Assembly: GCF_031127835.1 (NCBI RefSeq)
Contig: NZ_JARXHX010000005.1
Coordinates: 248,001 to 312,000, forward strand
Reading direction: 5' to 3'
From: Pelagicoccus sp. SDUM812002
GTDB lineage: Bacteria > Verrucomicrobiota > Verrucomicrobiia > Opitutales > Opitutaceae
DNA length: 64,000 nucleotides
Part shown: in pieces, positions 51,145 to 59,806 of the stretch
Position numbering within the stretch: the stretch's first letter is position 1
How the letters are laid out: every line of letters starts with the position of its first letter
Position numbers and translations under genes: made by a program
The notes under the pieces: model-generated
The model's input: only the letters and a program-made list of their open reading frames with translations
Databases searched by the model: none
Told to the model about the DNA's origin: nothing

Positions 51145-51354
51145 ATGCCCACGAATCCATCATTCAAAACAACACAGAAGAATAAGAAGTTTTTGGGAGT
51201 ACGCTTCGCTAGCTGCAATTGCTACGGGCGTCTCTATCTAAACGACGACGGCGGAGCTTATGTGGGCCGTTGCCCAAAGTGCTACACCTCCTTTGCGGTG
51301 CGTGTTGGCGCTGGCGGGACCAGTAGCCGCATGTTTGTGGCGAACTGCCGCTAG
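51145..51354 (+). CDS. Small cysteine-motif protein, 69 aa
   Basis: It starts at the ATG at 51145 with a strong ribosome-binding site AAGGAGG (51133-51139). The longer frame start at 50956 overlaps the previous gene. The protein has CNC near residue 24 and CPKC near 44-47, a zinc-ribbon-like pair of knuckles, then a glycine-rich turn and a final cysteine. It has a basic N-terminus (KTTQKNKKFLGVR). No family is recognised. It begins ten bases after the 163-aa gene and precedes another unknown by 13 bases, so all three may form an operon. Confidence 0.7.
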   Translation: MPTNPSFKTTQKNKKFLGVRFASCNCYGRLYLNDDGGAYVGRCPKCYTSFAVRVGAGGTSSRMFVANCR

Positions 51355-51367
51355 AATTTCACCGCTC

Positions 51368-52012
51368 ATGCCCATCCTGATCGCAGGTCTGGTCGCTGCT
51401 GCGATCCTTCTTTTGCTACCGCGATTTCTCGGTCGCCGCCAGCAACGTATGCTCGAGCAGTACCATGTCCTCGAGAAGCGTTTTGGCCTGTCGCTCCGAG
51501 TATCGCAGAGCCGCTGGGGAAAAGGAATCGGAGAGCACCACTCACTGCATGGTGAAAGCCGTGGTTACCCGCTCTCCCTTTATAGTCATTTCGTAAAGAA
51601 AGAAAAAGATAAGCTCGAATGGACCTCGCTCGTGTTCGAAGCCTTGTTTGCTGAAAGCGTCGAATTTTGTATTGAATTTAAGGGCACGGACGATCTCGCC
51701 CGTTTTGAAATATCCGAAGCTTGTGGTTCGCAAATGGAAGGGGAGGGGTTCGTCATCTCCGCTTCGGAAGATCTGAGCAAAATCTGGCGAGACGAATCAG
51801 TCGCTAAACGCTTCCCGTTCCTAGCAAGGCAACCAAGTTCAGGCGCCATACGCTTGAGCAAAGGTTTTCTCGAGTATCGAGAAACTGGAATGATGGAATT
51901 CGAGGAGCAACGCCTACGTTTCCAGGAAGCGATTCTCTTCCTCGCCAGTATTTGCGATGCCTTGTCGCTCTACATGAGCGAGCGTAAGGTTGCCCGTAGC
52001 GCGGAGCTTTAG
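51368..52012 (+). CDS. Membrane-anchored hypothetical protein, 214 aa
   Basis: From the ATG at 51368 the protein opens with a single hydrophobic helix (PILIAGLVAAAILLLLPRFLG), an arginine-rich stop-transfer (RRQQR), and a soluble domain of about 185 residues. That domain reads YHVLEKRFGLSLRVSQSRWGKGIGEHHSLHGESRGYPLSLYSHFVKK, a pattern of alternating strands. I know similar arrangements only as uncharacterised proteins. An upstream frame start at 51260 overlaps the Cys-motif gene and has no ribosome-binding site. No function is assigned. Confidence 0.65.
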   Translation: MPILIAGLVAAAILLLLPRFLGRRQQRMLEQYHVLEKRFGLSLRVSQSRWGKGIGEHHSLHGESRGYPLSLYSHFVKKEKDKLEWTSLVFEALFAESVEFCIEFKGTDDLARFEISEACGSQMEGEGFVISASEDLSKIWRDESVAKRFPFLARQPSSGAIRLSKGFLEYRETGMMEFEEQRLRFQEAILFLASICDALSLYMSERKVARSAEL

Positions 52013-52062
52013 CTTGCGAGCCCGCAGAAAAGTAGAATAATCGGTCCTCCACCCGAAAGCCG

Positions 52063-53217
52063 CTACCGCAGCGCGTAAACGCCGGCTTTTAAGCGACGCA
52101 GGCCTTCCTCCAACGTGGCGCGTGGGCAACCGAAGTTGAGGCGCACGTGTACTTTGCTGTCGAAGGGAACGCCATCGCTTAGTCCGATGCCGTGATCCTC
52201 GAAATGCGCAATAGGGTTCGGTAGTTCGAGCTGGGATACGTCCATCCAGCTGAGGTAAGTGGCTTCGTGCTGGTAAAGGCCGATCTCAGGGATTTCACGT
52301 TTTACGAAGTCGTGAATGAAGTCGCGATTTCCGGCGAGGTAGCTTTGCAGCTCGTCACGCCAGCTTTGGCCGTAACGATAGGCTGCTTCGCAAGCGGTGT
52401 AGCCGAGGTTGTTGACTTCCGCCATGATGCCGCGGGAGGCCGTCACGAATTGCTGGCGCAGTTTCTCGTCGGGGATAATGGCGATCGAGCAGCCAAGGCC
52501 GGCGAGATTGTAGGTCTTACTGGGAGCGATGAAGGTGAAGACGCGCTCTTTGGCCTGCTCCGAGACGGAGGCGAGGGGGATGTGCTTGCGGCCGTCGAGC
52601 ACGAGTTCGCAGTGGATCTCGTCCGAACAGCAGATCAGGTCGTGGCGTTCGCAAAAGTCGATGACCTTGAGAAGCTCCTCGCGTTCGAAGACGCGGGCGC
52701 AAGGATTGTGCGGATTGCAGAAGAGGAAGAGCTTGGTGTCTGGCGTGACGGCAGCTTCGAGGGCGTCCCAATCGATCACGTACTTTTCCCCGTCGAGGGC
52801 CATTTGTGCTTTGACTACGGGTCGCTTTTGGAACTTTGGCCCAAAAATGAACGGCGGATAAATGGGAGTGGTGGTGAGTACCTCGTGCTGCGGTTCGCAG
52901 AACGCGCGGCTGGCGATATTTAGCCCTACCACGAGGCCGGGGAGCCAAACGAGCCAGCTCGGATCGATCTTCCATGCGTACTCGCGGTCGAGCATATCGA
53001 CCACTGCTTCAGTGCACGAAGGCTCGGGTCGAGCGTAGCCGAAGATGCCGTGGTCAATGCGCTCATGCAAGGCGTCGAGAACAGCTTCTGGGGCATGGAA
53101 GTCCATGTCGGCCACCCACATTGGGAGGATGTCCTTGCCCTCGTACTTTTGCCATTTCTGGCTGTCGGTTTCTGTGCGGTCGTAGACGGTATCGAAGATG
53201 GATGGCTCGGTGCTCAT
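52063..53217 (-). CDS. PLP-dependent aminotransferase-like C-S lyase (PatB/MalY type)
   Basis: This 384-residue fold type I PLP enzyme has the PatB/MalY signature ILPMWVADMDFHAPEAVLDAL near the N-terminus, NPHNPCARVF (about 168-177), the aspartate in CSDEIH that contacts the pyridine nitrogen, and the Schiff-base lysine in APSKTYNLAG (K234). Such enzymes cleave cystathionine or other cysteine conjugates to pyruvate, ammonia and a thiol. MalY also regulates the maltose system in E. coli. I use the ATG at 53217, because the additional 30 residues of a longer frame are basic and unlike the family. Confidence 0.9.
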   Translation of the reverse strand: MSTEPSIFDTVYDRTETDSQKWQKYEGKDILPMWVADMDFHAPEAVLDALHERIDHGIFGYARPEPSCTEAVVDMLDREYAWKIDPSWLVWLPGLVVGLNIASRAFCEPQHEVLTTTPIYPPFIFGPKFQKRPVVKAQMALDGEKYVIDWDALEAAVTPDTKLFLFCNPHNPCARVFEREELLKVIDFCERHDLICCSDEIHCELVLDGRKHIPLASVSEQAKERVFTFIAPSKTYNLAGLGCSIAIIPDEKLRQQFVTASRGIMAEVNNLGYTACEAAYRYGQSWRDELQSYLAGNRDFIHDFVKREIPEIGLYQHEATYLSWMDVSQLELPNPIAHFEDHGIGLSDGVPFDSKVHVRLNFGCPRATLEEGLRRLKAGVYALR

Positions 53218-53299
53218 AGTTGGAAGCCAAAGAGGAGAACTGGCACTGCCTTGTAAATGGGAAAGTCGCTCCGGGGCTCTGGCGGGCGGCAATCGGCAC

Positions 53300-53331
53300 T
53301 GTCTCACTCAATAGGGTCAACAAGTGAGACA
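53300..53331. promoter_or_regulatory. Perfect 9-bp inverted repeat, candidate operator
   Basis: TGTCTCACT (53300-53308) and AGTGAGACA (53323-53331) form a perfect inverted repeat with a 14-base spacer. It lies between the divergent PatB-like enzyme and the hsp20 genes, 137 bases before the first hsp20. It resembles but does not match CIRCE (TTAGCACTC-N9-GAGTGCTAA), so HrcA control is not supported. Confidence 0.5.
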
Positions 53332-53468
53332 ATATGGCTCATTGATTGAGGCGGATAATATGCAACTTGTTGATATACAAATGAAAGAGAAATCATAGAG
53401 ATTGGTATTGGTTGTGCAATAATGACGGAAACTCACTAATCACTCGAATTCAATAAGGAGGAAATACA

Positions 53469-53930
53469 ATGACCTATTTAAGAACAAACCGCATACGACC
53501 GAACGCTAACGCTCTCAACTGGCCGATTGGCTTGGGAGACCTCGAAAAACAACTGGGCACGATCTTTGCAGGATTGCCTGAGTTATTCGAGTCACATCAA
53601 GGCGCAGCTCAACGCCCCGTAGCTCGTCATGCCAAGCTTCGCTGGTACGAGAAAGATGACGCTTATCTCGTCCGTATCGACCTAGCTGGAGTTAAGAAGG
53701 AGGACGTCCAGATTGAATTGGAAGACGGCTCCGTCGCGGTATCAGCGGTTCGCAAGTCTGAATCTGCCACCGAGGAAGGGAAAGCGAGCGAGTTAAAGTA
53801 CTCCAATACGTTCCGCGTGCCAGAGGAAGTAAAGCAGGAGGCGGTCGCGGCGAGCTTCGAAAACGGTGTGCTTAGCTTGACGCTACCCAAGAGCGAGAAA
53901 GCTCAACCGCGTCAAATTTCTATCGGCTAA
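53469..53930 (+). CDS. Small heat-shock protein Hsp20 (first of two)
   Basis: This 153-residue ATP-independent holdase binds unfolding proteins. The alpha-crystallin domain covers about 55-145: YLVRIDLAGVKKEDVQIELEDGSVAVSAVRKSESATEEGKASELKYSNTFRVPEEVKQEAVAASFENGVLSLTLPK, ending in the A/G-x-L motif as GVLSLTLPK. A strong ribosome-binding site AAGGAGG (53456-53462) gives the start. The second hsp20 lies 51 bases downstream, then a shared terminator. Confidence 0.94.
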   Translation: MTYLRTNRIRPNANALNWPIGLGDLEKQLGTIFAGLPELFESHQGAAQRPVARHAKLRWYEKDDAYLVRIDLAGVKKEDVQIELEDGSVAVSAVRKSESATEEGKASELKYSNTFRVPEEVKQEAVAASFENGVLSLTLPKSEKAQPRQISIG

Positions 53931-53981
53931 GATGCTGTCTCGAAGAAACGAATACTAAAACCAACGAAACCAAATTTACTC

Positions 53982-54389
53982 ATGACTTTACTCAACATCA
54001 CCAAAACTCAGCAACCGCAATGCTCGGCCTCGAATGGAGCAACCCAGCAGGAAGAGCAAATTCGTTACGAGCGTCCGCAGTACCGTGTCCAGGAACTGGA
54101 TACTGGGTTTGTCGCGGAAGTGGATCTCCCTGGCGTTCCCAAGGACGCGGTCGAGCTTTCGGTTACCGACGGTGTATTGGAAATTTCAGCGACTCGTGGC
54201 TGGGGAGACCGAAACGATTGGAGCCCGCTAGCTGGCGTCGCTGAAGATGGTTTGACCTACCGCCTTCGACTGGAGCTGGCCGATCAAGTGGATGCCGAAA
54301 ACATCACTGCGGAGTTGGTTGAGGGAGTGTTGAAACTGACTTTAGGAAAAGCAGAGGAAAAGAAACCTCGGCGTATCGCTATCAGTTAG
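53982..54389 (+). CDS. Small heat-shock protein Hsp20 (second of two)
   Basis: This 135-residue paralogue of the preceding gene has an alpha-crystallin domain at about 35-130: FVAEVDLPGVPKDAVELSVTDGVLEISATRGW...LTYRLRLELADQVDAENITAELVEGVLKLTLGKAEEKKPRRIAI. Compared with the first copy it has a tryptophan-rich loop (WGDRNDWSPLAG) in place of the charged one. The pair probably forms mixed or successive oligomers, as in IbpA/IbpB, but that is inference. Confidence 0.93.
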   Translation: MTLLNITKTQQPQCSASNGATQQEEQIRYERPQYRVQELDTGFVAEVDLPGVPKDAVELSVTDGVLEISATRGWGDRNDWSPLAGVAEDGLTYRLRLELADQVDAENITAELVEGVLKLTLGKAEEKKPRRIAIS

Positions 54390-54420
54390 CGTTTCGCCAG
54401 AGTTGGATGGATAAGGAGGG

Positions 54421-54455
54421 AAGCCGGTCCTGCGTATGCGGGGCCGGCTTTTTCG
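54421..54455 (+). terminator. Terminator after the hsp20 pair
   Basis: AAGCCGGTCCTGC (54421-54433) pairs with GCGGGGCCGGCTT (54438-54450): 13 pairs with two G-T wobbles and a four-base loop, followed by TTTCG. This also argues against the longer mscS start at 54407, which lies before it. Confidence 0.87.
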
Positions 54456-54496
54456 TGCTTGTGTCAAAGGTCGCCCGGTATTTGTGCTTTGTGCAA

Positions 54497-55747
54497 ATGA
54501 TCCCCAAAATCTTCGCACTGACCGTCATCTCCCTTGCTCTTAGCCTATCCACTCGTGCGATGGGACAAAGTTCGGATTCAGTCGCCGAGCCAGAAGCAGC
54601 GCCGGAACCGGTACCTGAAGCTAGTGAGTTTTCTACGGCGAGGGATCAAGTGCTCGAAGAACTCAGCCAGCTGACTGACCTTGATTTTGGCGGCAACTCG
54701 GGAGCTCGGCTGGCGGTGTTTTTTCTACTGCTCTTGGCTGCTTTTGTAATCCGGAAAATCGTGGTGGCGGTGTACGTCCGCTGGTTTCACAAGGCGGCTG
54801 AAAAGACGTCGTGGACTTTCGACGACAAGCTGATCCCAGCCATGACCGGACCGATCGGGGCCATGACCTATGTGATCGGATTCTTTCTCTCTATCTCGGT
54901 TTTGAGCCTTTCGCCGAGCATGGACATCGTGATCCTGCGCATTTTTCAGGCGTCAACCATGACCGTTCTTTTTTGGGGCCTGCTGCGTGGGGTGGACGTG
55001 ATGGCGGAGGTGATGGTCGATGTCGCTAAAGAGAGAGACATGGGAGTCTACCATTTTATCCCGCTGATCAAGAAGACGGCTCGCATCTTCTTGATCGTGG
55101 TGGCGGTGGTGCTCGTGGTGCAAAACCTCGGCTACTCGGTGGGATCCTTGCTTGCTGGCATGGGGATCGGTGGCTTGGCCTTGGCTTTGGCTGCTCAAGA
55201 GTCGCTGGCTAATTTTTTCGGTTCGGTCAGTATCGTGGCGGATCGCCCATTCAAGGTAGGGGATTGGATCCAAGTTGGCAGCCGGGTCGATGGAGATGTC
55301 GAGGAAATCGGGCTGCGGTCTACCAAGGTGCGTACTTGGTCGAAGTCTTTGATGACCATTCCTAACAAAGTGCTAGCTAACGAGATCATCGAGAATTGGA
55401 GCCACATGCCAAAGCGCCGGGTCAAACAATATGTGGGTGTGACGTACAGCACTTCTCCTGAAAATATGGAGGGGTTGGTGGAGGACATTCGGCAGCTGTT
55501 GAGAGAGGACGAAGGGGTGAACCAAGATTTCATTTTGGTTAACTTCACCGATTTTGGCGACAGTGCTTTGCAGATCTTAGTTTACTACTTTACGTCCACG
55601 ACTGCCTGGTTGGCCCACATGGACATCCGGCAGCGGATCAACCTTAAGATTATGAAAGCGGTGGAAGGTCGCGGGTCGTCTATCGCCTTCCCAACCCGCA
55701 CCGTTCATATCGAGGGTGGGGCTACGCCGTTTTTGGCGGAAAAGTAG
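54497..55747 (+). CDS. MscS-family mechanosensitive channel
   Basis: This 416-residue channel opens under membrane tension to release solutes. Signal-like N-terminus (about 1-22), a periplasmic Pro/Glu stretch, then helices near residues 70-90, 110-160 and 185-220. The pore helix and TM3 hinge pattern are visible: VGSLLAGMGIGGLALALAAQESLANFFGSVSIVADRPFKVGDWIQVGSRVDGDVEEIGLRSTKVRTW, followed by IPNKVLANEIIENWS. I use the ATG at 54497, because the longer frame begins before a terminator and reads through it. Confidence 0.93.
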   Translation: MIPKIFALTVISLALSLSTRAMGQSSDSVAEPEAAPEPVPEASEFSTARDQVLEELSQLTDLDFGGNSGARLAVFFLLLLAAFVIRKIVVAVYVRWFHKAAEKTSWTFDDKLIPAMTGPIGAMTYVIGFFLSISVLSLSPSMDIVILRIFQASTMTVLFWGLLRGVDVMAEVMVDVAKERDMGVYHFIPLIKKTARIFLIVVAVVLVVQNLGYSVGSLLAGMGIGGLALALAAQESLANFFGSVSIVADRPFKVGDWIQVGSRVDGDVEEIGLRSTKVRTWSKSLMTIPNKVLANEIIENWSHMPKRRVKQYVGVTYSTSPENMEGLVEDIRQLLREDEGVNQDFILVNFTDFGDSALQILVYYFTSTTAWLAHMDIRQRINLKIMKAVEGRGSSIAFPTRTVHIEGGATPFLAEK

Positions 55748-55808
55748 AGGGTTCTGCGACCTTTTCAAATTGCTATCATAAAACCTTATAGGGATTTCGC
55801 TATTTCCT

Positions 55809-55832
55809 AAAAAAAAGCACCCTTAAGGGTGG
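55809..55832 (-). terminator. Minus-strand terminator
   Basis: Read on the minus strand, CACCC-TTAA-GGGTG is followed by C and eight T. It would end a minus-strand transcript entering from the right, presumably that of the methyltransferase whose stop is 250 bases away. Confidence 0.6.
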
Positions 55833-56002
55833 AGGATTAAAAGTAAAAACGCTGTAAAATATCAAATATTTTACAACCTGAGTATTAATCGATTTGCTCC
55901 AAACCCTGGTCGTACTATTGGTTGTTTCTATCCAATAGGAATTGCCTAGCCGCTCGCACAGCGTCTCCGGCAAGACTCGAATTTCTTTATGTTGTTTGGG
56001 AG

Positions 56003-56037
56003 AAGTCCGGCCCCTTCGGGGGCCGGGCTTTATTTTT
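56003..56037 (+). terminator. Plus-strand terminator with UUCG tetraloop
   Basis: AAGTCCGGCCCC (56003-56014) pairs with GGGGCCGGGCTT (56019-56030), with one T-G wobble and a TTCG tetraloop, followed by TATTTTTG. The nearest plus-strand gene, the MscS-like channel, ends 256 bases upstream. Confidence 0.88.
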
Positions 56038-56082
56038 GCCAAGCGCTGCCGCTGACGTTTCTCAGGTATGCGAGTGAGGTGC

Positions 56083-56799
56083 CTAACTGTTCAGCTGTGC
56101 TACGAAGAGAGACTGGGATTGTAGGCCGATCGGCAGCCACTGTGCTTGGAAGCCGTTTTGTTCGAGAGCTGCTTGCATCTCATCCCGGGTGAAGAGTCCG
56201 AGGCGATGCGTTTCGTTGAATTTGCTGAGGGTGTCCTCGTGATAAATTTCGTAGTCGATTTTCAATACGGAAACGGCTCCATCGGTTTCACCGAATCGGG
56301 TGCGGGTGATGGTATCTCCGGTTTTCGAGTCGGTCGCGCTGGTCGTGTCCACTTGACCTTCTTGCCAGAGATCTGGAGTGACCCATGGCTCGCAGACCAG
56401 CCATCCCCCGGGGCTGAGGTGTTGGGCGAAGCATTTTATCGCTGCGCCAAATCCCTCGAGCGTCCGGGTGTAGCCGATGGAGCTGAACAAGCAAAGCACC
56501 GCATCGTAGGTCTGACCGAGGTCGAAGTCTCTCATGTCACCGACCTGGAATCTCGCTTCAGGGTTCTTCCTCTGGGCGATCGCTACGAAATCCGGCTCGA
56601 TGTCGAGTCCGTCGACTTCGTAGCCGTAGCGAACTCGGAGTTGCTTGGCGTGCTCGCCGGTTCCGCAACCGACGTCGAGAAGTTTTTGAAGAGTAGGGGA
56701 AAGGCGCCGTAGCAGCGTATCGATCTTTTCAGCTTCCTCCCTGTAATCTTTCAGGTCCCGGTAGATGAGGTCGTAGTATGCAGCGGATCGTTCGTACAT
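56083..56799 (-). CDS. Class I SAM-dependent methyltransferase
   Basis: This 238-residue protein has the glycine motif LLDVGCGTGEHAKQL (about 40-54), the acidic residue of strand two (VDGLDIEPDFVAIAQ), the FQVGDMRDF adenine-binding strand and VLCLFSSIGY. The pattern resembles the small-molecule methyltransferases often annotated as methyltransferase type 11/12 with a C-terminal beta extension (VSVLKIDYEIY). Substrate is unknown. It is isolated, divergent from the peptide importer, with 148 bases between. Confidence 0.87.
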   Translation of the reverse strand: MYERSAAYYDLIYRDLKDYREEAEKIDTLLRRLSPTLQKLLDVGCGTGEHAKQLRVRYGYEVDGLDIEPDFVAIAQRKNPEARFQVGDMRDFDLGQTYDAVLCLFSSIGYTRTLEGFGAAIKCFAQHLSPGGWLVCEPWVTPDLWQEGQVDTTSATDSKTGDTITRTRFGETDGAVSVLKIDYEIYHEDTLSKFNETHRLGLFTRDEMQAALEQNGFQAQWLPIGLQSQSLFVAQLNS

Positions 56800-56947
56800 G
56801 GAACAGATTCTGTCTCTAAGCGTCTGGACATGTCGAGTCCGCCGTCTTTTGCTGTGGCTTGCGAATTTGGATCTTCGTCTGGATCGTTTCTCGGTTAGGT
56901 TCAGGCCGTTCTCGTCGTTCTACTCGTTCCAACCAAGTTAAGAAAAT

Positions 56948-58738
56948 ATGACCCTAAGTAATCGCGCTTCTTTGTTCCGTATCCGATTTTCATTTCTCAC
57001 CCTTGGTCTCTTGGCTTGCTTGCCGCTTAGGGCAGAACAGGTCATCCCAGGCGTTGATTGGCAAGACGACTACAATCCAGTTGCTAGTCCGGACGCGTTA
57101 GTTGGCGGCAAAGCCCGGATTTATGCGGCCCAATACCCCAAGTCATTCAACTATTATTTGGATACAAACGCTTACAATGCCACGATTTACGGGCTGATGT
57201 TTGATACGCTGATGGGGATCCATCCCCTTGACGCCTCCTTCGAGCCGCTTATCGCGAAGAGTGTCACGGTATCTGACGACAATTTGAATTTCGTGGTCAA
57301 GCTAGACGAGAGGGCGAAATGGAGCGACGGAAAGTCCATCACAGCCCAAGATGTGGTCTTCACATACGAGACGATATTGAAGCCGGAGAACCTTACCGGT
57401 CCGCACAAGGTTGGTTTGCAGGAATTCGAAGCCCCAGTCGCCGTCGATGATTTGACAGTCCGCTTCACCGCCAAGAAGGCTCACTGGCGTAATGTTTTGA
57501 CGATCGCCTCCATGCAAATCCTTCCAAAGCATTTCTACGAGGGCAAAGATTTCAACAAGTCGAACTTCGAGTTTCCCGTCGTATCGGGACTGTACCGTTT
57601 TGGGACGGTGAAGGAAGGCGTTTCGGCTACCATTGAACGCAGGGACGATTGGTGGCTTAAGGATGCAAAGCGTGTCCAAGGGGTTGGAAATTTTCAGACG
57701 TTGGAATTTCGCTTCTACCCCGAGCGGGAGATGGCTTATGAAGCGTTTAAGAAAGGCGAGTTCGATATCCACGCCGTATATACCTCTCACATCTGGGTGA
57801 ACGATACGGAAGGCGAAGCGTTCGACAAGAATTGGATAGTAAAACAGGCCGTCACAAATCATGAGCCGCCAAGCTGGCAGGGTTTCGCCATCAATACGCG
57901 GCGTGAGTTGTTCAGCGATCGGAAGGTGCGTCTCGCTCTGGCTCATTCGCTTAATCGCGAACGCATGAACAATGAGCTCATGTTCAAGCAATATACGCTC
58001 TCCAGTTCTTTCTCCTCGGATCTCTGGGACGAAGACCATCCTAATCCGAATCCACTCTATGAATACAACAAGGAGAAAGCGAGAGCTCTGCTGGAAGAAG
58101 CTGGATGGAAAGCCAACCCAGAGACCGGCAAGCTCGAAAAGGATGGGAAGCAGTTTTTGATCCGCTTCCTTACTCGCTCGGCGAGCTCAGACAAGTTTTT
58201 GGTCGTTTACAAAGAAGACCTCGCGGACTTGGGAATAGATTTGGAGATCGTGCGCAAGGACTGGGCTGCATGGATGAAAGACATGGATGAGTTTAACTAC
58301 GACATGACGTGGGCGGCTTGGGGAAGCAGTCTTTTCAAGGATCCAGAATCGATGTGGTATTCCGACGAGGCCGACCGTCCCGCGGGACAAAACATAACGG
58401 GTTTCAAGTCGGAGGAGGTAGATGCCCTGATCGAAAAACAACGCAGTATCTACGACATCTCAGAGCGAAACGATATCTTGCGAGAGATCGACCAGCTTGT
58501 TTATGCGGAAGTCCCATACATTTTGCTTTGGCATATTGACTACACGCGGATGCTCTATTGGAACAAGTTCGGTACGCCATACACTGTGCTTTCGAAATTC
58601 GAAAACGAGCGCTCCTCTTGGATATATTGGTGGATTGATCCGAATGCTAAGGCAGACCTTGAGCAAGCGATGGAAGAAGGGAAGGCATTGGCGCCGCTTC
58701 CATACGATATTTCGTTTGACGAAGAGTTTGACGGTTAG
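56948..58738 (+). CDS. Peptide-type ABC transporter, substrate-binding protein (family 5, YejA-like)
   Basis: This 596-residue exported protein has a signal peptide (about 1-28, cleavage near LRAEQ). The family 5 pattern is clear: NAYNATIYGLMFDTLMGIHPLDASFEPLIAKSVTVSDDNLNFVVKLDERAKWSDGKSITAQDVVFTYE, and DRKVRLALAHSLNRERMNNELMFKQYTLSSSF. It most resembles the YejA/microcin C-type group, which bind long peptides. It is first of a four-gene importer operon. Confidence 0.92.
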   Translation: MTLSNRASLFRIRFSFLTLGLLACLPLRAEQVIPGVDWQDDYNPVASPDALVGGKARIYAAQYPKSFNYYLDTNAYNATIYGLMFDTLMGIHPLDASFEPLIAKSVTVSDDNLNFVVKLDERAKWSDGKSITAQDVVFTYETILKPENLTGPHKVGLQEFEAPVAVDDLTVRFTAKKAHWRNVLTIASMQILPKHFYEGKDFNKSNFEFPVVSGLYRFGTVKEGVSATIERRDDWWLKDAKRVQGVGNFQTLEFRFYPEREMAYEAFKKGEFDIHAVYTSHIWVNDTEGEAFDKNWIVKQAVTNHEPPSWQGFAINTRRELFSDRKVRLALAHSLNRERMNNELMFKQYTLSSSFSSDLWDEDHPNPNPLYEYNKEKARALLEEAGWKANPETGKLEKDGKQFLIRFLTRSASSDKFLVVYKEDLADLGIDLEIVRKDWAAWMKDMDEFNYDMTWAAWGSSLFKDPESMWYSDEADRPAGQNITGFKSEEVDALIEKQRSIYDISERNDILREIDQLVYAEVPYILLWHIDYTRMLYWNKFGTPYTVLSKFENERSSWIYWWIDPNAKADLEQAMEEGKALAPLPYDISFDEEFDG

Positions 58739-58768
58739 AGGGGCGTCGCGTCTAAGCCGAATCAATAC

Positions 58769-59806
58769 ATGAGTGATCGAGCTGCTTACTTCCTACGGCG
58801 TTTACTGCTGATTTTTCCGACTTTTATCGGCATCACATTCCTAACCTATTTGCTGACGCAATTCGTCCCCGGGGGACCTGTTGAGCAGGCGATGATGCAG
58901 ATGCGTGGCTTCGATAGTTCGGGAGTCGCGACACGCAGCGAAAGTATATCTGAGGAGCAGCGCGAGGCGATCCGATCTCACTTCGGTTTCGACAAGCCGT
59001 TTCTGGTCCGTTACTACGACTGGCTTGTTGTTAACAAGATGGGGATGACGGTCGATTCGTACAAGTATTCGAACAAGACGGTTTGGGAACTGATTTCGGA
59101 GCGCTTTCCTGTTTCGCTCACTTTTGGGGTGGCCGGGTTTGTATTGACTTACCTAATATGTATTCCGCTCGGAATCGCCAAGGCATTGCGTAATGGGTCA
59201 GGTTTCGATTTGGCCAGTAGCGTGGCCGTTTTTACTGGTTACGCGATCCCTGCATTCGCTTTTGGCATGTTGTTGAAAACGGTATTTAGCGGAACGTCGG
59301 AACACTTTTTCGACATTTTCCCGATTGGAGGATTCCGGTCCGAATTCTTCGACGAGATGAGCCTATGGGAAAAAGTAAAAGACCAGTTCATGCACATGTT
59401 CCTGCCGGTCATGTGCTATGTTATAGGAAATTTCGCTGTTCTGACCCTTCTCATGAAAAACTCTCTACTTGAGCAGATCAGTCAGGACTATGTCCGAACG
59501 GTTGTTGCCAAGGGTGGCAGTATGAAGCGAGCCGTTTGGAGACACGCGCTTCGCAATGCTTTGATTCCGATTGCTACCGGGTTTGGGGGAGTTTTATCGA
59601 TCATGTTCGCGGGATCGGTTTTGATCGAACGTGTATTCAATATTCCAGGCATGGGTCTCTTAAGCTTGGAGGCGATTGTCGGCCGTGACTACATGGTCTT
59701 TATGGGTACTCTAGCCCTAACTTCTATAGTGGCACTTCTGGGACGGGTGCTCTCGGACTTCTGCTATGTGCTGATTGATCCGCGTATCAGCTTCAACAAG
59801 GGATGA
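58769..59806 (+). CDS. Peptide ABC transporter permease 1 (YejB-like)
   Basis: This 345-residue permease has six predicted membrane helices. The N-terminal RRLLLIFPTFIGITFLTYLLTQFVPGGPVEQ is typical of the DppB/YejB type, as is FGFDKPFLVRYYDWL. The EAA cytoplasmic loop that contacts the ATPase is present as DYVRTVVAKGGSMKRAVWRHALRNALIPI. The stop overlaps the second permease by four bases. Confidence 0.94.
   Translation: MSDRAAYFLRRLLLIFPTFIGITFLTYLLTQFVPGGPVEQAMMQMRGFDSSGVATRSESISEEQREAIRSHFGFDKPFLVRYYDWLVVNKMGMTVDSYKYSNKTVWELISERFPVSLTFGVAGFVLTYLICIPLGIAKALRNGSGFDLASSVAVFTGYAIPAFAFGMLLKTVFSGTSEHFFDIFPIGGFRSEFFDEMSLWEKVKDQFMHMFLPVMCYVIGNFAVLTLLMKNSLLEQISQDYVRTVVAKGGSMKRAVWRHALRNALIPIATGFGGVLSIMFAGSVLIERVFNIPGMGLLSLEAIVGRDYMVFMGTLALTSIVALLGRVLSDFCYVLIDPRISFNKG

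Larger units (their letters stand above)
55748..56082. other. Hairpin-rich intergenic region between mscS-like and methyltransferase genes
   Basis: No gene is supported in these 335 bases. It contains two terminators pointing opposite ways (55809-55832 minus, 56003-56037 plus) and two other perfect inverted repeats: TGTAAAATAT/ATATTTTACA (55853-55875, 3-base loop) and CTATTGG/CCAATAG (55915-55938). Transcripts from both sides should overlap here, or a small RNA is encoded. Confidence 0.55.

Noticed and set aside
53218-53307. Longer N-terminus for the PatB-like enzyme
   Set aside because: Thirty extra residues are Arg/Pro/Ser-rich and outside the family. The ATG at 53217 fits.
53300-53331. 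CIRCE element (HrcA operator) upstream of hsp20
   Set aside because: The inverted repeat has different half-site sequence and a 14-base rather than 9-base spacer.
54407-54496. Longer N-terminus for the MscS-like channel
   Set aside because: It would start before and read through the hsp20 terminator. The ATG at 54497 gives a normal signal-like start.
57302-58039. 245-codon open frame on the minus strand
   Set aside because: It is antisense to the YejA-like binding protein and has no domain pattern or ribosome-binding site.
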